Assembly: GCA_002722055.1 (NCBI GenBank)
Contig: PBKD01000012.1
Coordinates: 1 to 64,000, forward strand
DNA from: Rhodospirillaceae bacterium
GTDB taxonomy: Bacteria > Pseudomonadota > Alphaproteobacteria > SHVP01
Direction: 5' to 3'
Length of the DNA: 64,000 nt
Shown: in pieces, positions 42,799-50,425 of the stretch
Layout of the letters: the number at the start of each line of letters is the position of its first letter
Numbering within the stretch: position 1 is the stretch's first letter
Notes under the pieces: model-generated
The model's input: the letters and a program-made list of their open reading frames with translations, nothing else
What the model was told of the DNA's origin: nothing
Database searches by the model: none
Made by a program: the position numbers and the translations under genes

Positions 42799-43218
42799 AT
42801 GAAAATAGAGTCAACAAGATCTTATAATGTAAGTTCTGAAAAAAAAATTAAAAAAAATTTTCCTGTTGGTCAGAGTTTTTCCATCAAGTCTGATGAAGAT
42901 TATAACCTAGATGAGGGTATCAATAGTGTAAATTCTGTTGGAAGCTTGTCATCACTTGATTCTTTATTAGCTATTCAAGAAGTTAACGATCAAACTAATT
43001 CAAATAAAAAAGCTATATTTAAAGGGAAAAAAATATTAAATTTATTGGATGAACTAAAACTAGGTTTACTTAACGGCAAAATACCCATATCAAAATTAGA
43101 TATGCTATTAAATGCAGTAAAACTTGAAAATAACAATAACACAAATCCCAATTTAGCTGAGGTTTTAGATGAAATTGAGTTAAGAGCTTCAGTAGAATTA
43201 GCTAAACTTGGTAAATAA
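42799..43218 (+). CDS. fliX: FliX, flagellar assembly regulator
   Basis: The 139-residue protein has the length of Caulobacter FliX and the same layout: SLSSLDSLLAIQEV, GKKILNLLDELKLGLLNGKIP, LDMLLNAV and the C-terminal LAEVLDEIELRASVELAKLGK. FliX couples assembly of early flagellar structures to the activity of the sigma-54 activator FlbD. Finding fliX here therefore supports sigma-54-FlbD control of the late promoters in this window, although flbD itself is not present. Divergent from flgI. AGAGG precedes the ATG. Confidence 0.88.
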   Translation: MKIESTRSYNVSSEKKIKKNFPVGQSFSIKSDEDYNLDEGINSVNSVGSLSSLDSLLAIQEVNDQTNSNKKAIFKGKKILNLLDELKLGLLNGKIPISKLDMLLNAVKLENNNNTNPNLAEVLDEIELRASVELAKLGK

Positions 43219-43333
43219 ATCAATTCTTTTTTTTCTTTGAAATTTATTGTTGATGAGGTGTTGATTGCCTCATATAATCCTGACCCTAGTATTTTCTATA
43301 ATTTTAACTAATAATTTTTTATATGTGTAACAA

Positions 43334-43807
43334 ATGAGTCAAAAAAAATCGAATAAATCAAAATCCAAATTATCTCGCTCTCTTTTATTTAAACGAGCAA
43401 AAGTTAGCTCGTCTTATCAACCAACTGAGGACGAGCCATTTATGAGTGCGAAACAGAAGGCATATTTTAAAAACAAATTACTTGACTGGAGGGATGAATT
43501 ACTGCAGGAAACAACGCAAACTCTAGCCTCATTGCAAGAAACAACTAATACAGCTCCTGATCTTACTGATAGAGCAACAGTAGAGTCCGAAAGATCCTTA
43601 GAGCTTAGAACTCGAGATAGAGAAAGAAAATTAGTTACTAAAATAGATCAAGCTTTAATGAGAATTGAAGAGGGTACATATGGTTATTGTGAAGAAACTG
43701 ATGAGCCTATTGGGTTAAAGCGACTTCAAGCTAGACCTATTGCAACCCTGAGCTTGGAAGCTCAAGAACGGCATGAAAGAAGAGAGAGAGTATACAGGGA
43801 CGATTAA
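43334..43807 (+). CDS. dksA: DksA, RNA polymerase-binding transcription factor
   Basis: The 157-residue protein has a basic N-terminus, a coiled-coil hairpin with the tip motif APDLTDRAT (D76, D79, A81), and the C-terminal globular region YGYCEETDEPIGLKRLQARPIATLSLEAQERHERRERVYRDD. Only the first of the four zinc Cys remains (C119); this loss is usual in alphaproteobacterial DksA. DksA enters the secondary channel of RNA polymerase and modulates stringent-response promoters. Its place between fliX and flgH is typical for the group. Confidence 0.93.
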   Translation: MSQKKSNKSKSKLSRSLLFKRAKVSSSYQPTEDEPFMSAKQKAYFKNKLLDWRDELLQETTQTLASLQETTNTAPDLTDRATVESERSLELRTRDRERKLVTKIDQALMRIEEGTYGYCEETDEPIGLKRLQARPIATLSLEAQERHERRERVYRDD

Positions 43808-43835
43808 TTTTCAATAATTAATTTTTTGAATTATA

Positions 43836-43870
43836 TGAGGAGGCTTAAATATTCTATATCAGCCTCCTCA
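43836..43870. terminator. Hairpin between convergent dksA and flgH
   Basis: TGAGGAGGCT (43836-43845) pairs perfectly with AGCCTCCTCA (43861-43870) over a 15-base loop, placed between the two converging genes. It could serve both directions. No clear U-tract on either strand. Confidence 0.65.
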
Positions 43871-43882
43871 GGCAAAGACGAA

Positions 43883-44644
43883 CTAGAAAGGAAAAAGAAC
43901 ATCCAATACTTGTTGACCATAACGAGGTTGTTGAACGTCAGTTAACTGTCCACGTCCGCCGTACGAAAGTCTAAGTTCAGCGATTTGAGTATGCGTAATT
44001 GTATTAGAAGCAGTGATATCTTCTGGTCTGACAACGCCAGCAATAATAAATTCTCTAACTTCAAAATTTACTCTTACTTCCTGTCTTCCCTGAACTACTA
44101 AATTACCATTTGGTAAAACCTGTGTTACTAGAGCTGCTACAGTAAGTGTTAACTTCTCACTTCTATCAACGGTTCCAGCCCCAGTATGTTTACTTTCAGT
44201 ACCGAGACTAATCATTGGTGCTAAATTTAGTGACTCAGGAAGTATTTTTTTGAATTGTCCTTCCTGTCCTAGTAAATTTGTTATATCAGAATCTTCAGCA
44301 TTTGATCTTGATCTTTTAGTTGTGTTTGCTAGTGCTGCTTTTTCATCAATATTTATTGATACTGTTATTATGTCACCAACCCTAGCTGCTCGTTGGTCTC
44401 TAAAAAATGCCCTAGCACCTTTTCTCCATAAAGAATTAGCCATATATTGATTTTTTTCAGGTTGAGGCATGGGAAGACTAACCACTTTATAATTTCTATC
44501 CTTTGTGGGGTCATTAATTGGAGTAATGGGAGGTTTTGTTCCAACATATGCTAATCTTGTTATACCATTGCAACCTGATAAAAAAATAGAAATTATAAAA
44601 ATATATACTAATAAATAGAAATTCTTTTTATTTTTGTAGTTCAT
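43883..44644 (-). CDS. flgH: FlgH, flagellar L-ring lipoprotein
   Basis: The 253-residue precursor has a lipoprotein signal with lipobox LSGC (C25), and FlgH hallmarks SLWRKGARAFFRDQRAARVGDIITVSI, an internal KLTLTVAALVTQVLPNGNLVVQG and GVVRPEDITASNTI. FlgH forms the outer-membrane L-ring. Last gene of the minus operon flgF-flgG-flgA-flgH; 16 bp after flgA. Confidence 0.96.
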   Translation of the reverse strand: MNYKNKKNFYLLVYIFIISIFLSGCNGITRLAYVGTKPPITPINDPTKDRNYKVVSLPMPQPEKNQYMANSLWRKGARAFFRDQRAARVGDIITVSINIDEKAALANTTKRSRSNAEDSDITNLLGQEGQFKKILPESLNLAPMISLGTESKHTGAGTVDRSEKLTLTVAALVTQVLPNGNLVVQGRQEVRVNFEVREFIIAGVVRPEDITASNTITHTQIAELRLSYGGRGQLTDVQQPRYGQQVLDVLFPF

Positions 44645-44660
44645 TATACTATGCCTTTTT

Positions 44661-45620
44661 CTAATTTTTACTTTGTAAAAAACTTATATTATTATTTGAT
44701 GGTATTCTTACTTCATTTTTTCCAGTAACTATTCCACTTATAATTTTTCTACTTCTTGGATTTAATACTCTAATATGATCACCCAAACTGCCATGATCTA
44801 AAGATTGACCAACGGTTTTTATTGTCATTAACTCTGATTTAATAAAAAGTGAAACTGCTTTTCCCTTTTCAACTAAACGAATATTTCTTAAGTCAATTTT
44901 TTTTAGAGGGGATCCCTTTCTCAAATTTCTGCTAGCTTCCATTCCAATAATATCATCGATGCTTGTTAAATAATTTATATTAATTCTATTTTTAGCAATT
45001 TTAATAATTTTTATATCGTTATTATTTAATATTTGTCCTTTACTTATTTTATTATTTAGTATTGGAATATTTACCACACTTCTAGCAAAACCTTTTAAAT
45101 TAGTTATTAAAGGACTAAAATCATTTCCCATAATTTTAATATTTGCAAAAAACCTCTCTGTTTTTTCATTGTAACTTAAGTGAATTATTTCTACTTTGTA
45201 GTCACTGTTTATGGGAATGTATCCAATTAAATGATTTGATTTAATTTGTATTATATATTCACTTGGTATTCTATTCTTATTAATTTCATTTATTATATCA
45301 TTTTCAAGTTCTTCTGATGTAATTCCTCTACTAGATCTTCTGATTGTTATTGACTCAATTGTTGAATTAGATTTCCAATCTATATTAAAATTACTTGCTA
45401 ATTTTTTTATTAATTTTAATCGTATAATTTTCTGTTGTCCCGGTTCAGGAGAATTGCCAATTTTTTCATTTGCTATACTTTCAGGTAAACCATTAAAAAT
45501 ATTACCTAATTTAATAATAGGAGAGTCAATTAAAACTTTCTCCTGAATACTTACTGATGCAAATGTTTTAGAAGTAATTAATAAAAATAATACAAAACAA
45601 ATTATTTGATTGAATCTCAT
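44661..45620 (-). CDS. flgA: FlgA, P-ring assembly chaperone
   Basis: The 319-residue precursor has a signal peptide (about residues 1-21, ending TFA) and a C-terminal SAF-type FlgA domain: LNNKISKGQILNNNDIKIIKI, DIIGMEASRNLRKGSPLKKIDLR, then KGKAVSLFIKSELMTIKTVGQSLDHGSLGDHIRVLNPRSRKIISGIV. It assists P-ring formation in the periplasm. Between flgG (17 bp upstream) and flgH. Confidence 0.92.
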   Translation of the reverse strand: MRFNQIICFVLFLLITSKTFASVSIQEKVLIDSPIIKLGNIFNGLPESIANEKIGNSPEPGQQKIIRLKLIKKLASNFNIDWKSNSTIESITIRRSSRGITSEELENDIINEINKNRIPSEYIIQIKSNHLIGYIPINSDYKVEIIHLSYNEKTERFFANIKIMGNDFSPLITNLKGFARSVVNIPILNNKISKGQILNNNDIKIIKIAKNRININYLTSIDDIIGMEASRNLRKGSPLKKIDLRNIRLVEKGKAVSLFIKSELMTIKTVGQSLDHGSLGDHIRVLNPRSRKIISGIVTGKNEVRIPSNNNISFLQSKN

Positions 45621-45637
45621 ATTAAAATTTCACTTTC

Positions 45638-46426
45638 TTATCTTAGGTTCGAAATAGTTCTTAGCATCTCATCTGAAGCAGTTATTACTCTTGAGTTCAT
45701 CTCATAAGCTCTTTGAGCAGTAATCATTGAGACTATTTCAGTAACTGCATTAACGTTAGCAGTTTCAAGAAACCCTTGAAGAATTGTTCCAACTCCTCCA
45801 ACTCCAGGTATTCCAACTGTTGCAGGTCCAGATGCCGGTGTTTCTAATAAAAGATTATCACCTATAGCTTCAAGGCCAGCTTCGTTAGGAAAAGTTACCA
45901 ATTCAAATTGACCTACGTTCTGGGGCTCTACTTGGCCATCTATTTTTACTAAAACCTCACCAGAAGCATTTATAGTAACAGCAACGGCATCTGCTGGTAC
46001 TGTTATCCCTGGTCCGACTGTGAAACCGTCTTGAGTTACAATTTCCCCAGTTGGGCTTAATTGAAATGCACTAGCTCTTGTAAAACCATCTTCTCCATTA
46101 GGTCTCTCTACTCTGAAAAAACCTTTACCTTGAATAGCCATATCAAAATCATTTTCAGTTTGAGATACAGAACCTTGTTCCATTATTCTATAGACAGCAC
46201 CTGCGTTTACTCCTGAACCTAGTTGTATTCCAGACGGAACAATAGTTCCCTGGTCAGATGATGTTGAACCAACCCTTAGTTGGTTTTGGTATAACAAATC
46301 CTGAAATTCAGCTCTTTGTCTTTTAAAAGCAGTAGTATTTAAGTTGGCTATATTATTAGAAATAACTTCAACATTTAATTGCTGTGCCATCATACCTGTT
46401 GCTGCAATAGAAAGCGATTTTGTCAT
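45638..46426 (-). CDS. flgG: FlgG, distal rod protein
   Basis: The 262-residue protein begins MTKSLSIAATGMMAQQLNVEVISNNIANLNTTAFKR with the rod/hook N-terminal motif ANLNTxxFK, has QGSVSQTENDFDMAIQGKGFFRV, and ends in the conserved MITAQRAYEMNSRVITASDEMLRTISNL. Length is the classic 260-262. FlgG builds the distal rod. Downstream of flgF with 24 bp between. Confidence 0.97.
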   Translation of the reverse strand: MTKSLSIAATGMMAQQLNVEVISNNIANLNTTAFKRQRAEFQDLLYQNQLRVGSTSSDQGTIVPSGIQLGSGVNAGAVYRIMEQGSVSQTENDFDMAIQGKGFFRVERPNGEDGFTRASAFQLSPTGEIVTQDGFTVGPGITVPADAVAVTINASGEVLVKIDGQVEPQNVGQFELVTFPNEAGLEAIGDNLLLETPASGPATVGIPGVGGVGTILQGFLETANVNAVTEIVSMITAQRAYEMNSRVITASDEMLRTISNLR

Positions 46427-46450
46427 TTAATTCTCCTCATTCTTAATTTT

Positions 46451-47209
46451 TTAGGCTGAAACTACTTGCCCTAATTTATCAACAGCTTTTCTTTGTAAGT
46501 CATGGTCTGTTTTTAACATATTTGCTGTACTTACGTATGATCTCACTACTTCCATCATTCTTGTCATTTCTAAAATCCCTTTAACATTGGATCCTTCAAA
46601 AAATCCTTGCTTTACAGTAAAATCTATTTTGACAATTAGATCATTTTGGTTGTCTCCAGTAAGATCTATGGGATTAGAATCTGTTTCATATAATCCTCCA
46701 CCAATTTTTTTTAATGTTTGTAAGTCATCAAAGCTAACAATTTTAAATTGTGCTATTTCTCCTTGCTCTCCATTAATTATTCCATTGTCAGTGACAGTAA
46801 TATTTCCATCTTCCTCAGTAATTATTATCGGATTATCGTTATTGTCTAAAACGGGAAGACCATTAAGGTTGACTAAAGTTCCATCTGCAGCCAGTTGAAA
46901 CCTTCCATTATTTGTATATCTAATACCTTGATCAGTATTTATTGTAAAATAAGTATCTTTACTTGTAGTGAAGTCAAATGGACTCCCGGTTTTTTTTAGT
47001 GGTCCTGGTTCATTATTTCTCCAAACACCAAAATCTTGAACTAGAGATACCTCTCTTTTATTTGTTGCCTTAACAACAAATTCTTCAAATATTGGTCTTT
47101 CTCCCCTGTAACCAGCTGTATCAATATTTGCTATATTGTTAGATACAATATCCATTTTTCGGCCAAGAGCAATTTGCCTTGATAGGCCTATATAAGAACT
47201 ATTTTCCAT
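46451..47209 (-). CDS. flgF: FlgF, proximal rod protein
   Basis: The 252-residue protein begins MENSSYIGLSRQIALGRKMDIVSNNIANIDTAGYRGERPIF, has the FDFTTSKDTYFTINTDQGIRYTNNGRF centre and ends MMEVVRSYVSTANMLKTDHDLQRKAVDKLGQ. It is a rod protein homologous to FlgG. First gene of flgF-flgG-flgA-flgH, preceded by a sigma-54 element about 90 bp upstream. Confidence 0.96.
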   Translation of the reverse strand: MENSSYIGLSRQIALGRKMDIVSNNIANIDTAGYRGERPIFEEFVVKATNKREVSLVQDFGVWRNNEPGPLKKTGSPFDFTTSKDTYFTINTDQGIRYTNNGRFQLAADGTLVNLNGLPVLDNNDNPIIITEEDGNITVTDNGIINGEQGEIAQFKIVSFDDLQTLKKIGGGLYETDSNPIDLTGDNQNDLIVKIDFTVKQGFFEGSNVKGILEMTRMMEVVRSYVSTANMLKTDHDLQRKAVDKLGQVVSA

Positions 47210-47296
47210 AACTTTTGCCTTCTTCCTTTGCCTACATAGCTTTTTTTAGCTAGTTGTACTCTGAAGGAACTACCCAATGTAGTTGAATATTTATAT

Positions 47297-47313
47297 TGCT
47301 AAATGCATGCCAA
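47297..47313 (-). promoter_or_regulatory. Sigma-54 promoter of the flgF operon
   Basis: Minus strand TTGGCATGCATTTAGCA has GG and GC 10 bases apart, with TAGC in place of TTGC. The upstream half is the same TTGGCAT seen at the flagellins and flgI. Predicted start about 77 bases before the ATG. Confidence 0.72.
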
Positions 47314-47526
47314 AAAAAAACATTTAATTTCAATAACTTAAAAATATAGATATAATTTACAAGGAAATTTGTGCTTTTCTAGTAGGAAAAAAGTTTCAGA
47401 TTTTTATATTATTTGCAATAAAAGTTATGTTTTTATTTAATGACTAAATAACAATAAATGAGTTGTTAACCTTATTTTACTATAATTTGGCCTACAAAGT
47501 TAGGGGCCAATTGTTAAGGAAGATAA
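47314..47526. other. Intergenic region between flgF and fliL
   Basis: The whole 317-bp divergent gap (47210-47526) holds the flgF sigma-54 element and, at 47487-47510, the inverted repeat TTGGCC-N12-GGCCAA directly before fliL. The latter contains a TTGGCC but has no GC at the required 10-base distance, so I do not call it a sigma-54 site. It might be an operator. Otherwise only AT-rich DNA is seen. Confidence 0.5.
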
Positions 47527-48066
47527 ATGGCTGAAGAAGAAGAAGAGACTAAAGAAGGTGAAGATTCGCCACCAAAAAAAAAGAGAAGTATTAAGAAATT
47601 ATTAATTTTTATTGGGGCTCCAATTATTTTAATAATTATCTTAATAGTAGTAGCATTTTTTCTTGGACTAGGTCCATTTGGAGAAAAAGAGGCAGATAAG
47701 AAAGATGGTGATGAAACGGAGGAAGTAGTAAAGTCTGAACCTCCTCCAACTTTTTTTGAATTACCCGAAATAAGAGTTAATTTAAATACTGATAACAATT
47801 CATTAACCTATTTAAAGGTAATAGTAAGCCTGGAGTTAGCATCTGATTTACCAGAAATAATGGAAGAGAGGAATGCAAAGTTACAAACTCTTATGCCAAG
47901 AGTTATTGATAACCTCCAAATATATATGAGGGAATTGAGATTAGATGATATTAATGGTTCTGCGGGTGTATATAGATTAAAGCAAGAGTTATTATCAAGA
48001 GTAAATAGAGCAGTTCAACCAATAGAAGTTAGAGATATATTATTTAGTGAATTTGTAATTGAATAA
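47527..48066 (+). CDS. fliL: FliL, flagellar basal-body-associated protein
   Basis: The 179-residue protein has a charged N-terminal tail, one transmembrane segment (about residues 25-47: KLLIFIGAPIILIIILIVVAFFLG) and the periplasmic FliL domain (FELPEIRVNLNTDNNSLTYLKVIVSLEL, LMPRVIDNLQIYMRELRLDD, VRDILFSEFVIE). FliL surrounds the stator. The sequence is one of four consecutive genes fliL-fliM-DUF6468-motE. Confidence 0.95.
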   Translation: MAEEEEETKEGEDSPPKKKRSIKKLLIFIGAPIILIIILIVVAFFLGLGPFGEKEADKKDGDETEEVVKSEPPPTFFELPEIRVNLNTDNNSLTYLKVIVSLELASDLPEIMEERNAKLQTLMPRVIDNLQIYMRELRLDDINGSAGVYRLKQELLSRVNRAVQPIEVRDILFSEFVIE

Positions 48067-48096
48067 AAGTTATATTTATATTGAAAGAATTATTTT

Positions 48097-49158
48097 ATGG
48101 CTGAAATTAAAGACGATCTAACTAATGAACAAACTGGGATAATCAATCAGGATGAAATAGATAGTCTAGTTCAAGAAAAGACAGAAGCTGGTATTCAAGC
48201 AATTGTTAATTCTGCTGCGGTGTCATATGAAAGACTACCAATGCTTGATGTAATTTTTGACCGTCTAGTAAGAAGGTTGACCACTAGTTTAAGAAATTTT
48301 ACATCGGATAATGTAGAAGTAACTATGGATGAAATAAAGAATGCAAGATTTGGGCACCACTTAAGTTCAATTTCTTCAAACCCAATTTTAGCAATATTTG
48401 CTGCAAAAGAATGGGATAATTTTGGATTATTAATCCTAGATTCTGAGTTAATTTTTTCAATGGTTGATGTTTTACTAGGAGGAAGAAAAGTTGGAATATC
48501 AGACGTAAGCGGTGAAGATAGAGGTTATACGACTATTGAAAGATCTTTAATTGAAACACTTATAGATGTTGTTCTTAAAGATTTAAGTAAAGCATTTAGG
48601 CCTCTTAGTGAAATTAATTTTGAATATGAACGATTAGAGACAAATCCTAGATTTGCTACAATTGCAAGGCCGGATAATGCAGTTATTACAGTAAAAATGA
48701 AAATATCTATGGAAGATAGAGGAGGTTCAATAGAATTATTATTACCGCTAGCTACTTTAGAGCCAGTAAGAGAACTATTACTTCAAAGATTTCTTGGGGA
48801 AAAATTTGGTAGAGACTCAATCTGGGAAGGTCATTTAGCAACTGAGTTGTGGTCTACTGAAGTTGAAATAGATGCAGTTTTAGATAAAAAAATTATGGAT
48901 CTTGGTGATGTAATGAGTTTTGAAATTGGTGACACTTTAATGTTTAACTCAACAAGCGAATCTGATGTTTATTTAAACTGTGGTAATATTCCTCTTATGC
49001 ATGGAAAAATGGGAAAAGTAGATAAAACAGTTGCAATAAAAATTTCAGAAATTTTATTAAAAAAAATTGACTTACAAGATCATTCAATTGATGAGAATAT
49101 AATTGATGATCAAAATAATCTTTTAGAAGAAAAAAATCAAAATGAAGAGGTAGTATAA
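48097..49158 (+). CDS. fliM: FliM, flagellar motor switch protein
   Basis: The 353-residue protein begins with a CheY-binding-like NQDEIDSLV (about residues 17-25), then the FliM middle domain (LPMLDVIFDRLVRRLTTSLRNFTSDNVEV, FGLLILDSELIFSMVDVLLGG, GYTTIERSLIETLIDVVLKDLSKAFRPL) and C-terminal SpoA-like domain (TELWSTEVEIDAVLDKKIMDLGDVMSFEIGDTLMF). It forms the cytoplasmic C-ring and sets rotation direction. The TAA shares a base with the next gene's ATG (TAATG). Confidence 0.97.
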   Translation: MAEIKDDLTNEQTGIINQDEIDSLVQEKTEAGIQAIVNSAAVSYERLPMLDVIFDRLVRRLTTSLRNFTSDNVEVTMDEIKNARFGHHLSSISSNPILAIFAAKEWDNFGLLILDSELIFSMVDVLLGGRKVGISDVSGEDRGYTTIERSLIETLIDVVLKDLSKAFRPLSEINFEYERLETNPRFATIARPDNAVITVKMKISMEDRGGSIELLLPLATLEPVRELLLQRFLGEKFGRDSIWEGHLATELWSTEVEIDAVLDKKIMDLGDVMSFEIGDTLMFNSTSESDVYLNCGNIPLMHGKMGKVDKTVAIKISEILLKKIDLQDHSIDENIIDDQNNLLEEKNQNEEVV

Positions 49159-49613
49159 TGATTTTTTCATATTTTTTTATGCTTGATATAGTTTTAATAT
49201 TATCATTAATTATTACAATCTTTTGCTGCTTATTTCTTTATAGAAAATTAAGAGAAATACGAAAGTCTGAAAATGAAATAAGAAAAATTATAGTTGAATT
49301 TACTTCAGCAACTGAAAGAGCTAATACAAGTCTCTTAACATTAAAGAAAAGTAGCTCAGATTTAACTAATTTCATGCAGGATAAAATTTCAGAGGCTAAA
49401 ACTGTTATTGAAGATTTAAAGTTTTTAAATGATCAGGGTTTAAAAGTATATAAAAAATTCGACAGTATAGAATCAAATAGTAATAAATTTTCAACAAATA
49501 ACTATTCAAATGAAATTATTTCTAAAAAAAACCTTTATAATTCTGAACCAACATCACTTATCAGATCTGAAATGGAAAAGGAATTGATTAACGCTTTGGA
49601 ACAATCAAGGTAA
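49158..49613 (+). CDS. DUF6468-like single-pass membrane protein of the motility operon
   Basis: The 151-residue protein has one N-terminal transmembrane helix (about residues 8-29: MLDIVLILSLIITIFCCLFLY) and a long helical, coiled-coil-prone stretch (RKLREIRKSENEIRKIIVEFTSATERANTSLLTLKKS). It matches the DUF6468 proteins that lie between fliM and motE in alphaproteobacteria; function unknown. Start overlaps the fliM stop by one base, and motE follows 6 bp later. A role near the motor is inferred from conserved context. Confidence 0.72.
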   Translation: MIFSYFFMLDIVLILSLIITIFCCLFLYRKLREIRKSENEIRKIIVEFTSATERANTSLLTLKKSSSDLTNFMQDKISEAKTVIEDLKFLNDQGLKVYKKFDSIESNSNKFSTNNYSNEIISKKNLYNSEPTSLIRSEMEKELINALEQSR

Positions 49614-49619
49614 GTAATA

Positions 49620-50363
49620 ATGAAAAAATTACCAAAAATAACAATTAGATTTTTACCTATAGTAGCTTTTTTGGCTGCTGTTTCACTTTGTGTAAAGTTA
49701 ACTAATGAAAACTTTACTTTTAAACCAATAGGAATTGCTATAGCACAAGATGAAGATGGAACATCAAAAGATACTGAGAAATCTGATTTAAAAGAATCTG
49801 GAGAAGCAACGTTGCAGGAGGCTCTTGATGAAGACTCAGAATCATTAGATGGTCCCAAAAAGCCAATTTTTACTGCTGCAGAATTAGATATTTTAGAAAA
49901 TTTATCTGAGAGAAGAAAATCACTTGATGCTAGGTCATCTGAGTTAGATATAAGAGAAAACTTATTAGTCGCTACGCAAAAAAGTGTAGAAGAAAAAATT
50001 AATGAATTAAAAAAAATTGAAGTTACAATTCGTAATTTATTAGGTCAACATGATAAACAAGAGAAAAAGAAACTTTTAAGTTTAGTTAGGGTATATGAAT
50101 CGATGAAGCCTAAGGATGCGGCTAGAATTTTTGAAGAACTTGACTTAAATGTCGTTGTGGATGTTGCTGAATTAATGGAGGAGAGACGTTTAGCTCCAGT
50201 TTTAGCATCTATGGACCCTCTCAAAGCAAAAACAATAACCATTGAAATAAGAACGAGGAGGAAGCTTCCTGAGTCAATAAATGTAAAACAGAAAGTTCAA
50301 AACCAAATAACTGAAGAAAATCAGTCAATAGAAAAAGAAGAAGAAGCTCTTCCTTCAAGTTGA
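49620..50363 (+). CDS. motE: MotE-family flagellar protein (MgtE N-like domain)
   Basis: The 247-residue protein has an N-terminal hydrophobic signal/anchor (about 10-26), a coiled coil (residues about 90-145) and the MotE core LLSLVRVYESMKPKDAARIFEELDLNVVVDVAELMEERRLAPVLASMDPLKAKTIT. In Rhizobium, MotE is a periplasmic chaperone for MotC. The family occurs in most alphaproteobacterial flagellar clusters, mostly without MotC, so the exact role here is uncertain. Last of the tight fliL-fliM-DUF6468-motE run. Confidence 0.85.
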   Translation: MKKLPKITIRFLPIVAFLAAVSLCVKLTNENFTFKPIGIAIAQDEDGTSKDTEKSDLKESGEATLQEALDEDSESLDGPKKPIFTAAELDILENLSERRKSLDARSSELDIRENLLVATQKSVEEKINELKKIEVTIRNLLGQHDKQEKKKLLSLVRVYESMKPKDAARIFEELDLNVVVDVAELMEERRLAPVLASMDPLKAKTITIEIRTRRKLPESINVKQKVQNQITEENQSIEKEEEALPSS

Positions 50364-50425
50364 TAATATAGAAAATATTTTACTGTAAATTTAATTAGTT
50401 ATTTTATTTTATATTTATAGAAAAT

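Noticed and set aside
43334-43807. DksA lacking three of four zinc Cys as a novelty
   Set aside because: This loss is usual in alphaproteobacterial DksA, so it is not remarkable here.
47487-47503. Sigma-54 site before fliL
   Set aside because: TTGGCC is present, but 10 bases after GG the sequence is TA rather than GC.
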